Shown: positions 12,501 to 22,505 of the stretch, in pieces
Layout: every line of letters starts with the position of its first letter
How positions within the stretch are numbered: the first letter of the stretch is position 1
Assembly (NCBI GenBank): GCA_019914995.1
Contig: CM034135.1
Coordinates: 374,501-438,500, forward strand
Direction of reading: 5' to 3'
Length of the DNA stretch: 64,000 bases
Source: Acanthochlamys bracteata
Lineage: Eukaryota; Streptophyta; Magnoliopsida; Pandanales; Velloziaceae
Made by a program: the position numbers and the translations under genes
Notes under the pieces: generated by a model
The model's database searches: none
What the model saw: the letters and a program-made list of their open reading frames with translations, nothing else
Told to the model about the DNA's origin: nothing

Positions 12501-13940
12501 AGACCTATTTGATGGAACCCGATTGGCAGCGGTTAGAAGAGCAAAATGATAACACTGTAGCAGGCGCACAAAAGAGACAACGGAAAAATTTCCTACCGTT
12601 AGAAGATTAGAAATTTCAACAGCCAGAGAACAGAAAATATAAAAGGGAGAAGAAGAGAAAAATAAACCAAGTGAGAGACACTACAGAGCAAAAGAAAAAT
12701 AGAGCCACATACATAAGAAAAAGTTTACATAAAGAAGAAACATTTATCACACAACCTCACTGCCTGAGCTTTATCTAGATATCTCTTTGGCATTTCTTTG
12801 ATCCTCTCTTTGCTTTATTAAGCTCAAATTCAATCCATTGAGAGAGATCCGGTGCTTGAAAATTATTTGTAACAAACATATTCGTTGAGAAGGGTTTGGT
12901 TAAGCCTTCTCGGTTGTGCTAATCTTGTAAGGAGCTACGTACCTTACACAAGGCCTTGGGTAAGGCTTGTGTCTTAGCAGCCGGAAAGACTTGTGAGTCT
13001 AGTAGGCTGTAGGTGGTTTATCTTGAGGAGAGAACCGGTTAAAGTAATGGTGTTTGGCTAAACACATTACTTGGTATTGTAGCAACTTGATAAGAATTAG
13101 TAGAATTCACTCTTGACAAAGAATGGCCGTGGACGTAGGCAAATTCATTTGCCGAACCACGTAAATTCTTTGTGTTTGTGTTTTGAATAATTTTTTATAT
13201 TGCTTGCACTTGAACTAAAGAGAGAACGTCAAACAGAGAGAATCTGTTTACGTTCAGTCGACTATACTGCTGCTATTTTGTAGAAAATCAGTTCTGTTTA
13301 TATACGAATACTGGATTAAACTTTTTAACTACCAACTCAATTCACCTCTCCCCTTTTGAGTTGGTTGTGCAGGTTTGACCAACAGTATACCTACATGTGT
13401 GTGAGCATTGATTGTAATTAAAACAAGAGGCTTTTAAGTCTGGTTCACCACATGGATATGCATATGACCTATGACTAATGTCTATAGGGGTTTAAATTTG
13501 ATTGACCTATTATGCATAAACACTCGTACTACACGAGTATAATGATGGTATGTCTAAACGTTCCCGATTATTATTTAGTTGGCTCTGTAACACTCGAGAG
13601 ACATGTATATTTTATAAGTATTGGTTCTGGATAAACTGTCTTGTATTTAATCGTTTGCTTTTTGTTTATAATTTTACTGCAGTGGTTAGCTATTGAATGA
13701 TTTTGTATAAGTTGTATTTGTATTATTTTCTAGTATTGTTTTATAATTTATCTATGATCTTTTGAAATTGTTAGGTTCTTCTTGAATTTTTAAGAAATGT
13801 TTCGTCGAAATTTTTTTAAAATTCTGATTGGGCTGTTTGAAGTCGATTTTGTATTAGATTTACTAGGCTAGGCCGGACTTGGGTTATACCTAGATCTGGT
13901 TTAATCTAGTATTGGTCATGGTCCAGATTGAGTCGTGACA
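9567..13940 (+). mobile_element. Gypsy-type solo LTR (TGTAACATCCC...GTCGTGACA), interrupted by a copia-type LTR
   Basis: The termini TGTAACATCCC and GTCGTGACA are typical of plant gypsy LTRs. The flanks TCCCA (9562-9566) and CCCCA (13941-13945) form a 4-of-5 target duplication inside an LRR coding block. Without the nested element and its duplicated 5-bp site it is about 2.15 kb. No primer-binding site or protein-coding gag-pol sequence is seen, so this is read as a solo LTR left after recombination. Open frames within it, for example on the minus strand near 9758-10147, show no family resemblance. Confidence 0.75.
11162..13384 (+). mobile_element. Solo LTR of a copia-type retrotransposon, copy B, nested in a gypsy-type LTR
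   Basis: It starts TGTTGGAATCTC and ends GACCAACA, with a perfect 5-bp target duplication GTATA at 11157-11161 and 13385-13389. It is alignable throughout with 5264-7462 in the same orientation. The 3' end has the CCGAACCACG block and a pyrimidine stretch before the terminal CCAACA, both usual in plant copia LTRs. No internal retroviral genes are seen. It entered after the surrounding gypsy-type LTR, since it interrupts it. Confidence 0.8.
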
Positions 13941-14128
13941 CCCCACCAGATGAATTTTGGGGTTCTCGAATTGAAATTCGAAAGTGCCCTGAGCTAATAG
14001 AGTGGTGCGAAGCTCATGGAGCTGCGTACTACCCTAATTGGAATACTGTAGCAGAAGAATATGAATATGATGAAGATGAAGATGAAGAAGAAGATTATTT
14101 TCTTCTTTCCAGGATTTTTATTATATAA

Positions 14129-14660
14129 TTATTTTACTGTTCAATCTATTTTGCAAAACTTTCTTTACTCTAATACTTTGTTTCAAAATAATTTTTTTGA
14201 CTTCTACAGAAATATTTTATGATTATCTTATGATTTGATTGGTAATGGTTTATCTCGTAAACTACTTTGTATAAAGTAATTATTGCTTGATTGATTATCT
14301 GCTTGTCTATTAGATCAGATTTTTTAAATACACGAACATTTTTTTTTTCACATTTTCTTCCATTATTTCCAGTTAGATTCCTCAAGCCTTGTTAATGTAA
14401 TTATATATTGTATTACATATTTATAAATATAATATAATCACTGAAAATATTGAATGAAACTAAATTATATAAATGTGATTATTGAATTGAATAAGTTAAA
14501 ATAGTTGAATAATATATATTTATTATATTAATATGTAATTATTACTATGTTAATAATTTAAAATAAATTAAATTCATTTTTGAAGGATGACATTGCTTTA
14601 ATATACATTAATCACACAACCCTTACATAATTAGTAAATCACTTGAATGATGGTGTCATG
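14129..14660 (+). repeat. Duplicated NLR downstream flank, equivalent of about 3640-5260 plus 7463-7515
   Basis: Blocks at about 14095-14150, 14225-14335 and 14350-14530 match the 3' flank of the first NLR in order. The block at about 14583-14655 matches sequence on both sides of the copia-type LTR at 5264-7462. AAGGA occurs once at 14583-14587. The stretch is therefore a paralogous pre-insertion site. It shows that the duplication unit included several hundred bases of non-coding flank. Confidence 0.75.
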
Positions 14661-15652
14661 TATGTCCAAGTTTTCTGGTTTTGTCTAAAATAATTTGTAT
14701 GTTATATATCAAAGTCATGACGGATACCATCTAATTGCAGGATTGTAAAGAGTTTCGTGGCCGTTTGAGTTGCTTAAAGAAGTTACTTTAAGAAAATATG
14801 TATTTAAATTTTTTAAATACTAAATTTATTTTTTTAAAACATAAAAAATATATATATATAAATTTTATAACATATAAAATATTTATATATAATTTTTTTA
14901 AAATGTTATATATAATTTATTAAGATCTGTGTCTCTTCTCTTCTTCCACCTGAAGCACAGTTGGTGGCTAATGGTGATGTTTTCTCCTGAAATTAAAATA
15001 TTGAAGACATAGAAAGCCGGCCCAATTGATACAGAAGGTAGGCCTGGATTTCAACTGATTGACCCAAAGCCTGATACTGAAGCCCGAGCCAATACCAATT
15101 GGCCCACTAACAATCCCTCCGACCTTACGTAAGCTTGTTTGATTTTGGAAATCCAAGAAATTCCTTAGAAAGAAAGACGACGAAAGTTGGAGAGAAGTAA
15201 AACAGATCGATTCATTAGTAATTCATACCTCAAAGATATATCGAATCGAAACATTGTTCTGACAGCGATGTCCGTCTTCCGCGCTTGCAAAAACTCTGCT
15301 TCGATTGTGATTGAGCAAGTCCTTTTTCCCACTAAAACCAAAATGAATTTTTTAGGTTGGAAGAGTGTTATAGAAGTCCATCCAGTATAGATGATGGCTT
15401 CAGCTTCTTGCTTTCTTTCTTTTTATTTATTTTTATATAATAAAAAAAATGAGATTGGGATAAGGCTAGGTAAGTTTTCAAATTGAAGCGGTCGCTATCG
15501 AGCTGGGAATTGAGCGTTATAGCGACCTCCGACCCTTGCGCTTTGCAAAACTTCCCCAAGATTTGGACTTGAAGCATTTCGATTCCAAACAAAAACAAGT
15601 CAACACCCCAGCCACATTCAAAATATAGAAGCCGAGCTGATATCAACGCACT
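14661..15652. other. Intergenic, no supported gene
   Basis: It is AT-rich up to about 14920 and then of mixed composition. GGCCCA/TGGGCC-like boxes lie at 15017-15110. A short open frame at 15187-15390 shows no recognisable family. The 3' part is presumably the upstream region of the membrane-protein gene. Confidence 0.5.
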
Positions 15653-15660
15653 TATATATA
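15653..15660 (+). promoter_or_regulatory. Probable TATA box of the small membrane-protein gene
   Basis: TATATATA lies about 93 bases before the ATG at 15753. With a start of transcription about 30 bases downstream this leaves a leader of about 65 bases. It supports the reading frame as a real transcribed gene. Confidence 0.5.
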
Positions 15661-15752
15661 CACATATTCGGCTTCACAAAACTGCAGAACCAACCATAAT
15701 AGCTCGAACTCAAATTACACCGCCAACTCTTCCGCTGCAAATCAAAAAACTC

Positions 15753-16199
15753 ATGGCTGCTGCAGAGCAAAACGCGCAAGCAGAAACAGCTCTTGAATGC
15801 CTGCCAGTAGAAAGTCAGGAGCCACACTTCGGCTCAAACCACTCGGCTACTTTTAATCTTCCTTTTTCCTTGGACCAGTTCATGGTGCTGCTGCAGATCA
15901 TACTCACCATCATCTCTATGGTGTACGGTCCCACTAACCCTCCTGCTAGAGCTCACCATTTCCATTTTGCAATGTTCGCCGTCCAGAAGGTGTTCAACTT
16001 TTTGAACATAGCCTTAGTCCTGTTTCTATGTGTCCACTGCGTCTATGTTTTTTACAGAAAGAAAGTTTCTCTGCTTCCTGAAACGCGAGAGTCGCCCAGG
16101 CGTCGGTTCTCGCTTTTGCTCTTTTTTGCGGTTATGTTCTCCTTCGTGGTTTGCCTTCTCGGTGCCTTTCTTGGCATGCTTCTGCCTCTCATTTGCTGA
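15753..16199 (+). CDS. Small multi-pass membrane protein of unknown function
   Basis: A single-exon gene for 148 residues; I do not recognise a family. The N-terminal 35 residues are hydrophilic. Three hydrophobic stretches follow, at about residues 38-58, 72-98 and 118-147. A basic stretch (RKKVS... to ...SPRRR) lies between the second and third, which suggests a cytosolic loop. No signal peptide is seen. The ATG is preceded by a TATA box at a normal distance, and the hydrophobic pattern is hard to explain by chance. It lies alone between NLR remnants. It may be a lineage-specific gene. No function is proposed. Confidence 0.65.
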   Translation: MAAAEQNAQAETALECLPVESQEPHFGSNHSATFNLPFSLDQFMVLLQIILTIISMVYGPTNPPARAHHFHFAMFAVQKVFNFLNIALVLFLCVHCVYVFYRKKVSLLPETRESPRRRFSLLLFFAVMFSFVVCLLGAFLGMLLPLIC

Positions 16200-16713
16200 T
16201 CACTGTTGCGACAGCGTGCATGTGTTTGTATATAGGAGTTGAAGTGTTGTACTCAGGACTGGAAAAATAATACGTAATAATGCAGAGTTTCATTACCATT
16301 ATCAAGAAACCGAAAAGAACTTGACTAATTATATTGCTGATCAAGTTTTTTCCTTTCTTTTCTGATCCATAGAAAAAAAATGTTGAACAGAAATACTCTC
16401 TATGCTCTGCTTTTGTTCAAGATCTTGGAATTTTGAATCAATTCAGCAACTTTTCAAATCTTTTAATGCATTTTTATAGTTAATTTAGTTATACTAATTG
16501 CCAAACAACTAGCTTTTCCATAAAAATTTTAGTCTGACATATTTCTTTTCAGCTAAATTTGTTCATAAAGACAAACTTTCGAATAACATAAATTGTATAA
16601 AACTTTCGAATTACTAGCATCCTCGGCAAACTCAAATCTCTTTGCGAGTAATAATACAATAAAAATTTTAAAACAGTGAAAGATATTCAAGGTCACAGAT
16701 ACAAATATATATA
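16200..16713. other. Intergenic, nothing recognised
   Basis: Probably includes the 3' UTR of the preceding gene. No repeat or gene is recognised. Confidence 0.4.
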
Positions 16714-17310
16714 TTACAAGCAGAGTATTCGTGTCTTGTGTGCTCGGGACCATTCTATTTTGCCTTGGGCACTATCAGAATATAAGCACCGATAATGACT
16801 TGGTGGTTCCTCCTCTGGTGGCAGGAGCTGCTCTGTTGACAGCTTAAGGCACCGGGTTTGCTTGTGTTTTGGGAAACGTTCCTCCCTAACTCCATCCCAC
16901 TTCTTCCATTTCAGCATAAATCGGCAGAGGAGGCTTTCAGCATGCTGGAACCACAGCATAACTCCCGCCTTACTCGACATATATCGTGTAACTTACGAAT
17001 TTAGCAGCTGACACAATTGTGGCAAACATTCACCAGTTTCTCATGGAGGATAATTTAACCTCGACCAGGTTGGAAGTAATATATGGAGGGATCATTCTCA
17101 ATCCACTGTGGCAATCTTGATCCGTCGTACTTCCTAACGACCAACTCATTGAGATTGCCATGGAAAGCCGGAAGTTCTCCGACGCGACCAAATTCTTCGG
17201 CTTTGATATTGAACTCTTCATCTCTGAGATCCAAAGAAGGATTTCTTAAATTGGTAATTCGGTCAATGTGCCTATTGGTATTGGTAACTGGAGGAACTTG
17301 CATACACTAA
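16714..17310 (-). pseudogene. NLR LRR-region remnant, minus strand
   Basis: Read from 17303 downward, the minus strand encodes LNELVVRKYDGSRLPQWIENDPS, the layout typical of LRRs in CC-NLRs (aliphatic repeat, then GSRLPxWI). It then loses the frame. Near 16920-16860 WKKWDGVREERFP recalls the WEKWEG...FP block of the first NLR, and near 16750 IEWSRAH recalls its IEWCQAHGA. Both are in broken order with no NB-ARC. It is a decayed tail of another NLR, oriented away from the remnant that starts at 17333. Confidence 0.65.
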
Positions 17311-17332
17311 CATAATTCAAGGTTGGAGAGAA

Positions 17333-18060
17333 AGATGGTAAGCATGCTCGAAATTTCGAACTGTGAGAGCTTGCCGCCACAGGGTCAACTCCCATCTCTC
17401 CAAAGTCTAGAAACTTCGAATTTGCTCCAAGTGAGGGAGTGAAACAAAACTTCTGTGCTAGTCTCTGTGCTCCGGGCCATCCTAGCTTTCCCCTCGCTGG
17501 AGTCCTATGTTTCCATCATATGCCAGTATCGGAGAAGTGGTAGGAAGGAATACGGGAGGCGGATTTTCCGAGGCTAAAAAAACTTCGTATCGCTTCGTGC
17601 TGTAAGCTGAGGCCTTCACTACTGCTGCAGCAAACCCAGTCTCTAATTGTGCTATTGGAGATTTCAGATTGCAAAGAGGCTACCCCATTTAAGGATTTGG
17701 CTATTATAAACAAATGCTCAATGTTTGTCAAAGGACTAGATAAAAAGCACTGCCATCCACACTTCAATATTATAATATCTATAATTTTTGACAAGCTGAA
17801 GTTCTTAGCATTACCTCGAACCCGTCTGCCTGAGGTCGTTGTGGATCAAAAGATGTCGGCAACTGTCAAGTGTAGTGGTAAAACTGCAGGAGCTCACCTC
17901 CCTTCGACATTCAATATCCCCAGCTGCCCTAAGCTCGTCATGACACCGGAGCAGGGATCACTACCATCCTGTAATCCTTGTATTTCAGGCTGACATGGGA
18001 TACAAGAGTGGCACAGAGCTCATGCTGTTTGTGATGTGTCAGGTAAAGAACTTTTTTATG
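17333..18060 (+). pseudogene. NLR LRR-region remnant, plus strand
   Basis: The plus strand reads LEISNCESLPPQGQLPSL (about 17350-17405), then after breaks READFPRLKKLRIASCCKLR (about 17548-17610) and LLEISDC (about 17649). It ends with IPSCPKLVM and, past a stop, a WHRAHAV-like end. The order matches the C-terminal LRRs of the first NLR, but several stops and frameshifts interrupt it. Its first motif is what normally follows the WIENDPS block found on the opposite strand at 17055-17110. An inversion of one ancestral gene is therefore possible. Confidence 0.65.
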
Positions 18061-18682
18061 TATTCCTTAGGATCCTTGACACCCTTGTGTTGGTAATTGG
18101 TTGGAGTTGGATCGGCCTATTTAAAGCGGATGTAGTGCTTTACTTAGAACAAAACTCATGAATACGCTAGCTATATGTAAAGGATCATCGCTTATTTTTT
18201 GTAGTTTGAGGCCTTCTATTATGTTAGCTTCATTAACATAATACAGTTATATACACTGTAGCATAACCAGTAATACAACAAGAGATTTAGATCCTTGAAA
18301 TAAAAACCACTGCAGAATTGCATTATACAGTTATATACACCACTACACCTGCTCCTAACTACACAGAAACAGGATAATCATATAACGGATGCAAGTTACT
18401 GTCTTCCATGAGACAAATATCTCTATAATTATGAAAATAAATTATCCATACAAAATGTTAGCAGCTGAATTGAAACATTAGCAAATCCAAAAAGTTAATA
18501 ATATTTCCAATAACAAAAGTAAATTAAAACAACAAAAAGAAAACGGCGACGTGTCACCCTTCTCTTTCTTCCTATCAGAACCTCTCCAGTTCACATTAGT
18601 CTACCACCCCAAAACACATCCTATCTTAAACCTACCCCAGTTTTTAATAAGTTAATGAAGACCAGCCTTTGATCCACATGCA
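18061..18682. other. Intergenic and probable 3' UTR of the acidic protein gene
   Basis: No coding signal was found. It contains the expected 3' flank of the minus-strand gene ending at 18683 and the decayed end of the NLR remnant. Confidence 0.4.
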
Positions 18683-20729
18683 TCATCGTTTTGATGGCCT
18701 CTCATCATCATCTCCATCATCGTTGTCATCATCGTCCTTGCTTGACCTCTTCCTCTTTGCTAAAGGCTCATCCTTCCCAGCTGAACCACCCTCGTCTTCA
18801 TCCTCCTCCTCAATGTCCTCATCCTCACCATTTTCGTCACCAGGTTCAAAGTCGCTAGCATCCTCCTCATCTTCAGCCCGGCCTACTGGTTTAACAAGAT
18901 ATTCTGTCCCCATATCCTCCTGAATCATGCAGCAAGTCACAAGCATCAGTGACAAGTAAATAGATGGTTAGCGAACAACAACAGAACACAGCACGGGTTC
19001 TAAACAATGGGGAGCATCAGAACCGCCAATGGCATCAGACCAGAGAAGGCATGTAACCAATAAAAGAATTCCTTGTACAGACTGAACTTTTATGGAACAC
19101 TACAGGTTGAACTCCATTATAGACTTGAAAGAAAAGTCAGAAATTGATTGAAGTATTAAGGTACGAGCCCGAAGCTCCTACTCATTCTGCTGCAAGTCTG
19201 CAACTTTTTTAGGGGCATGAAACTGTTCTGTCAAATCTTTTTAACCAGTAATGTCATGAAGCTAACAATCAAGTATTGCAATGAGGTCAGGAATACTACC
19301 AAGACAAATTAATGCAACTTCTTCAATAACAATTCCCATATCCTGTTCATATCAGTAGGAATAGTCCAAAAGCACAAAACCAATTCAAAAGAAAAGGCCT
19401 TCTTAAATTAGTGCTTTAAAAGCATTCCTCAATTATAATCCTCTCTTAGTTCGTTCATTACAAACATAAGGAAAAGATAGAAGGAACACCCTTGTACACA
19501 TTAATCATCATCAGTAAAGAAGATTTCCATACTTTCAAGAGAAACCCAAAGAAGTAATGATTGGAGAAAAGGAGATAAACAAAGTTCAGAGAATGGATCT
19601 TAGCATTCTAGAGCTTCCACTTCAAACAGATGATATGGACTCAAACAATCAAACAGAGACCCAAGATAAACTAACAAATCAAATGAAGAAAGACAAGCCT
19701 TAAAAGAAAAAAAGGAAGGAAAGCAGGTAACAGCAAATATAAACAAAATTTTAACGAGATCTTGCATTGGAAGCCCTAGAACTAGAGGGCATACCTATGA
19801 ACTACAAAGTTCCTGCTGCAAGCTGCAAAAATCTTCAACAGGCCTAAAGCCAAAAAGAACATATCATCTTAAAAAGCATAGATCTGTACTTTCACAAAAG
19901 AAACTCCAAAATTTTTGCAAAGAATAACTCCTTATGCTAATTAACCAAAAATAGGTTAGTGAACCCAAATACACAACAGATTAAAAAGTTTACCTAAGAT
20001 CTAGATGTCAGAACCACCAACTACTTGAAACGAAAAAAGTCCTATAAACCATGAAAAATTCTTCATAAAAACAACTATACCTTCTTCAAATATTAAAATA
20101 TGAGAGAATTTTTCACCAAAAATTGCAACCACACTTAAAACATACTGTACAAACAAGAAGATCTGTAACTTTCCAGGCATAACTATTCAACATCAATATA
20201 ACAGTGCAAGTACACACTTCACCAATCAAAAACAGCTTCTTTAACCCCCAAAAAAGAAAAAAAAAAACATACGCACAAAATCAATCCGTAGCCAATTTGA
20301 ACTACAAAAAATATAGAAAACTTAATATAAATTAAATCTGTATACCTCGTCCTCGCCGTTCTCTTCCTCCTCATCATCCTCATCCTCATCATCATCGTCA
20401 TCATCTCCACCACCTCCTTCTTCATCATCTTCTTCTTCTTCCTCCTCCTCCTCCTCATCATCATCATCTACATCATGAACTTGGGTTGGTCTGCTCCCAC
20501 CGGGCACAACTTCTTCCACATCATCATCATCACCTTCTTCTTCCTCATAATCTTCTTCACCTTCTTCATCTCCATCATCATCATCCCCGTCGTCTCCGTC
20601 ATCCTCTTCTTCATCCCTTTCTTCCTCCTCTTCGTCATCCCTAACTTCAATCACTTCATGCGCTTCCTCCACTTCACCATCATCATCAAACTCTACAAAA
20701 TCTTTCTTCTCAATCTCTCCTCCTTCCAT
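18683..20729 (-). CDS. Asp/Glu-rich, probably nuclear acidic protein
   Basis: Two exons: 20346-20729 and 18683-18919, joined in phase 0 across a 1426-bp GT-AG intron, giving 205 or 206 residues. The start is the ATG at 20729, which begins MEGGEIEKKDFVEFDDD. Residues 35-128 are nearly all Asp, Glu and Gly. Exon 2 opens with a conserved-looking EDMGTEYLVKPVGRAEDEED, goes acidic again, and ends with a basic cluster KRKRSSK (a likely nuclear localisation signal) and RPSKR. Such proteins are often given unreliable names based on composition. A role in binding basic nuclear proteins is possible but is inference. The acidic run is coded by GAN repeats and may vary in length between alleles. Confidence 0.8.
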
Positions 20730-22089
20730 GATTCTTATCTCTCTGCAGCCCAAAGATTCAATTTTTTTTCGACTTTAATTAGGAAATTAAAGAGGAAAAT
20801 AATTGGGGGAGAAAAAAAAAAAGAGGGAGCAGAGGACAGGTTCCGGTTTCCTTACTGCTGTGGCGCGAAGAAACAATCCGAGCCGTTGGATTAGAACAGA
20901 GGACGCGGATTGATGACTTGGAACAATATCGGACGGTTCAAAATACCAGTTGGTGTGCTTTCTATCGACTGCTTGTATAGTAGTTCTCCAAAAGAGTTCA
21001 GTCCCCTGTCCCACGCTGCAAGACGCCGCTGACGTGCCGCGGAGCATGAGGGGAACTAGGGCTGGCGTCATCATCCAAGGTTTGAATTATATCCAGGTTC
21101 GGTAGACTGCACCGCAGGAATAACTGTTAGCTTTTCTGAGCGAGTCAGGATGACGGATCTAGCGATGCAGAGGGAATTACTACCGTAAGCTTGGTCCAGC
21201 GGGAATGCAGAAAAACACATACAAATATTTGCATAATCAGTCTTCTTAAAAGAATATTGCACATTAAAAACCTAAATACTCATCTGGGCCCACAGATTAG
21301 ATCGAGTCCAAATAGGTATGGGCCTGAATCATTACAGGAACCTCTAACAATTAGGCCCATGATGGCTACCATCATGAATCAGTTGAAACACAGGAAAACT
21401 AAAATTTCAAAGCAGTACAGTCTCACACGTATGTACAGATGTAGTTCAACACATAGAACCATTCTAATCGAGCTCCGGTATAAAAGTTTATTAACAAGTA
21501 GAAGATAACATCTGAATACTAGAAGGACACCGTTACAAGGGCTTGTAATTTGTAAAGATAACATGATAACCAAGTATCATATATGTATTCGTGACATAGA
21601 ACACGATGGATAAGGAAATACCACACAGAGGATAGTGGCCTAGCATCTTGCCGGGATTCATGCTTTGTTGCAATGCTGCGATTTTCGATTCTAGCAGAAC
21701 CTCATCTGCAATGCAACTAAGAAATTCATTTGAACCACATAAAGGCCTGCAAGAACGTTTACAAGTTTAATCATTACAAAGCTTTTCAGAAATATTTCTT
21801 TAAAATATGGACAATGCAATCTGGTTTGTAGAAATTTCAGGACAGTAACCTGATAAGTCTTAGGAAGTGCAAAGTTATCAAACCATTTCAAAGGAAGGCC
21901 AGCCTTGAAAAGCGGCCAGCTTTGGAACTTCTTTAGATCTTTCTTGCCCTACCTTCGCAGTTTGCAATCATAAGAAATCCATTTCTACAGTGTTCATATT
22001 GTCACACGTGCTTTCTCTCGCCAATTGAATGACAAATTTCTACCAAGAAAAGAAAAAAGGTCAGATGTTGCATAAACCAGAAGCAAGCT
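20730..22089. other. Upstream region of the acidic protein gene; no supported gene
   Basis: GGCCCA/TGGGCC-type boxes, common in promoters of plant housekeeping genes, lie at about 21290-21360. A 27-bp block at 22071-22097 recurs exactly at 26615-26641 in a galactokinase intron. Otherwise nothing is recognised. Confidence 0.4.
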
Positions 22090-22505
22090 TTAGAGGTACA
22101 CAGTGCCAATGACCAGAAGCACACTTATCCTCCATGCATCTCCAACTTTGCTTTCCATGCAAAGGCCATCAATTACCGCTGTATAGTATGACATTCCGGT
22201 CTACAACCATCATCCCCCCATCCTCAAAAACAAGGACAATGCATATGCATGTTCCGACCTTCCAAGCAAAGTCCATGAATCAATATGTTGTACAAGACCT
22301 CATTCCTCTGACAACTCTCGTACAGAATCATCAACAAATTCAGCATGCTGTATCGATCTTCTGGCCCCTGCAATACCCCAAGATCAATGCAGTATAAGTA
22401 AATGTGTCTGGAACCAATCCAGCAGACACTAAAGAATCCAAAAAACACCTTCACATCCGCAAACCTCCCCTCCTTTCCGTACTCATTGAACCAAGTATTG
22501 AAGTA
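22090..22505 (-). pseudogene. P-class PPR protein remnant
   Basis: The minus strand encodes pieces of consecutive 35-residue PPR repeats in changing frames: NEYGKEGRFADVK (about 22490-22450), then AGLVPDTFTYTALILGYC (about 22425-22370), NEVLYNILIHGLCLEGR (about 22305-22255) and TAVIDGLCMESKVGDA (about 22185-22130). The order and spacing match mitochondrial P-class PPR proteins, but frameshifts and stops separate every piece. There is no start codon or long frame. It is a decayed gene or retrocopy fragment. Confidence 0.7.

Larger units (their letters stand above)
9455..14128 (+). pseudogene. NLR fragment 3, split by nested LTR insertions
   Basis: Two pieces of the same C-terminal NLR region are separated by 4.4 kb of transposon. 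The left piece (about 9466-9566) matches about 8613-8710 of fragment 2 and keeps the TTG that is a stop codon there. The right piece (13941-14128) reads DEFWGSRIEIRKCPELIEW and ends in a tail rich in Asp, Glu and Tyr. The break falls after GTGATCCCA, a block intact in fragment 2. Nothing upstream of the last LRRs remains. The tail differs from those of the other two copies, so this acidic end seems to change fast. Confidence 0.85.

Noticed and set aside
15187..15390. 67-codon plus-strand open frame
   Set aside because: No family resemblance, and no promoter or splice context that supports it.
20475..20894. Plus-strand open frame rich in Ile, Phe and Leu
   Set aside because: It is the antisense of the GAN-repeat exon of the acidic protein; its hydrophobic composition is a by-product.
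22134..22397. 87-codon plus-strand open frame
   Set aside because: It is antisense to the PPR remnant, which explains its length.
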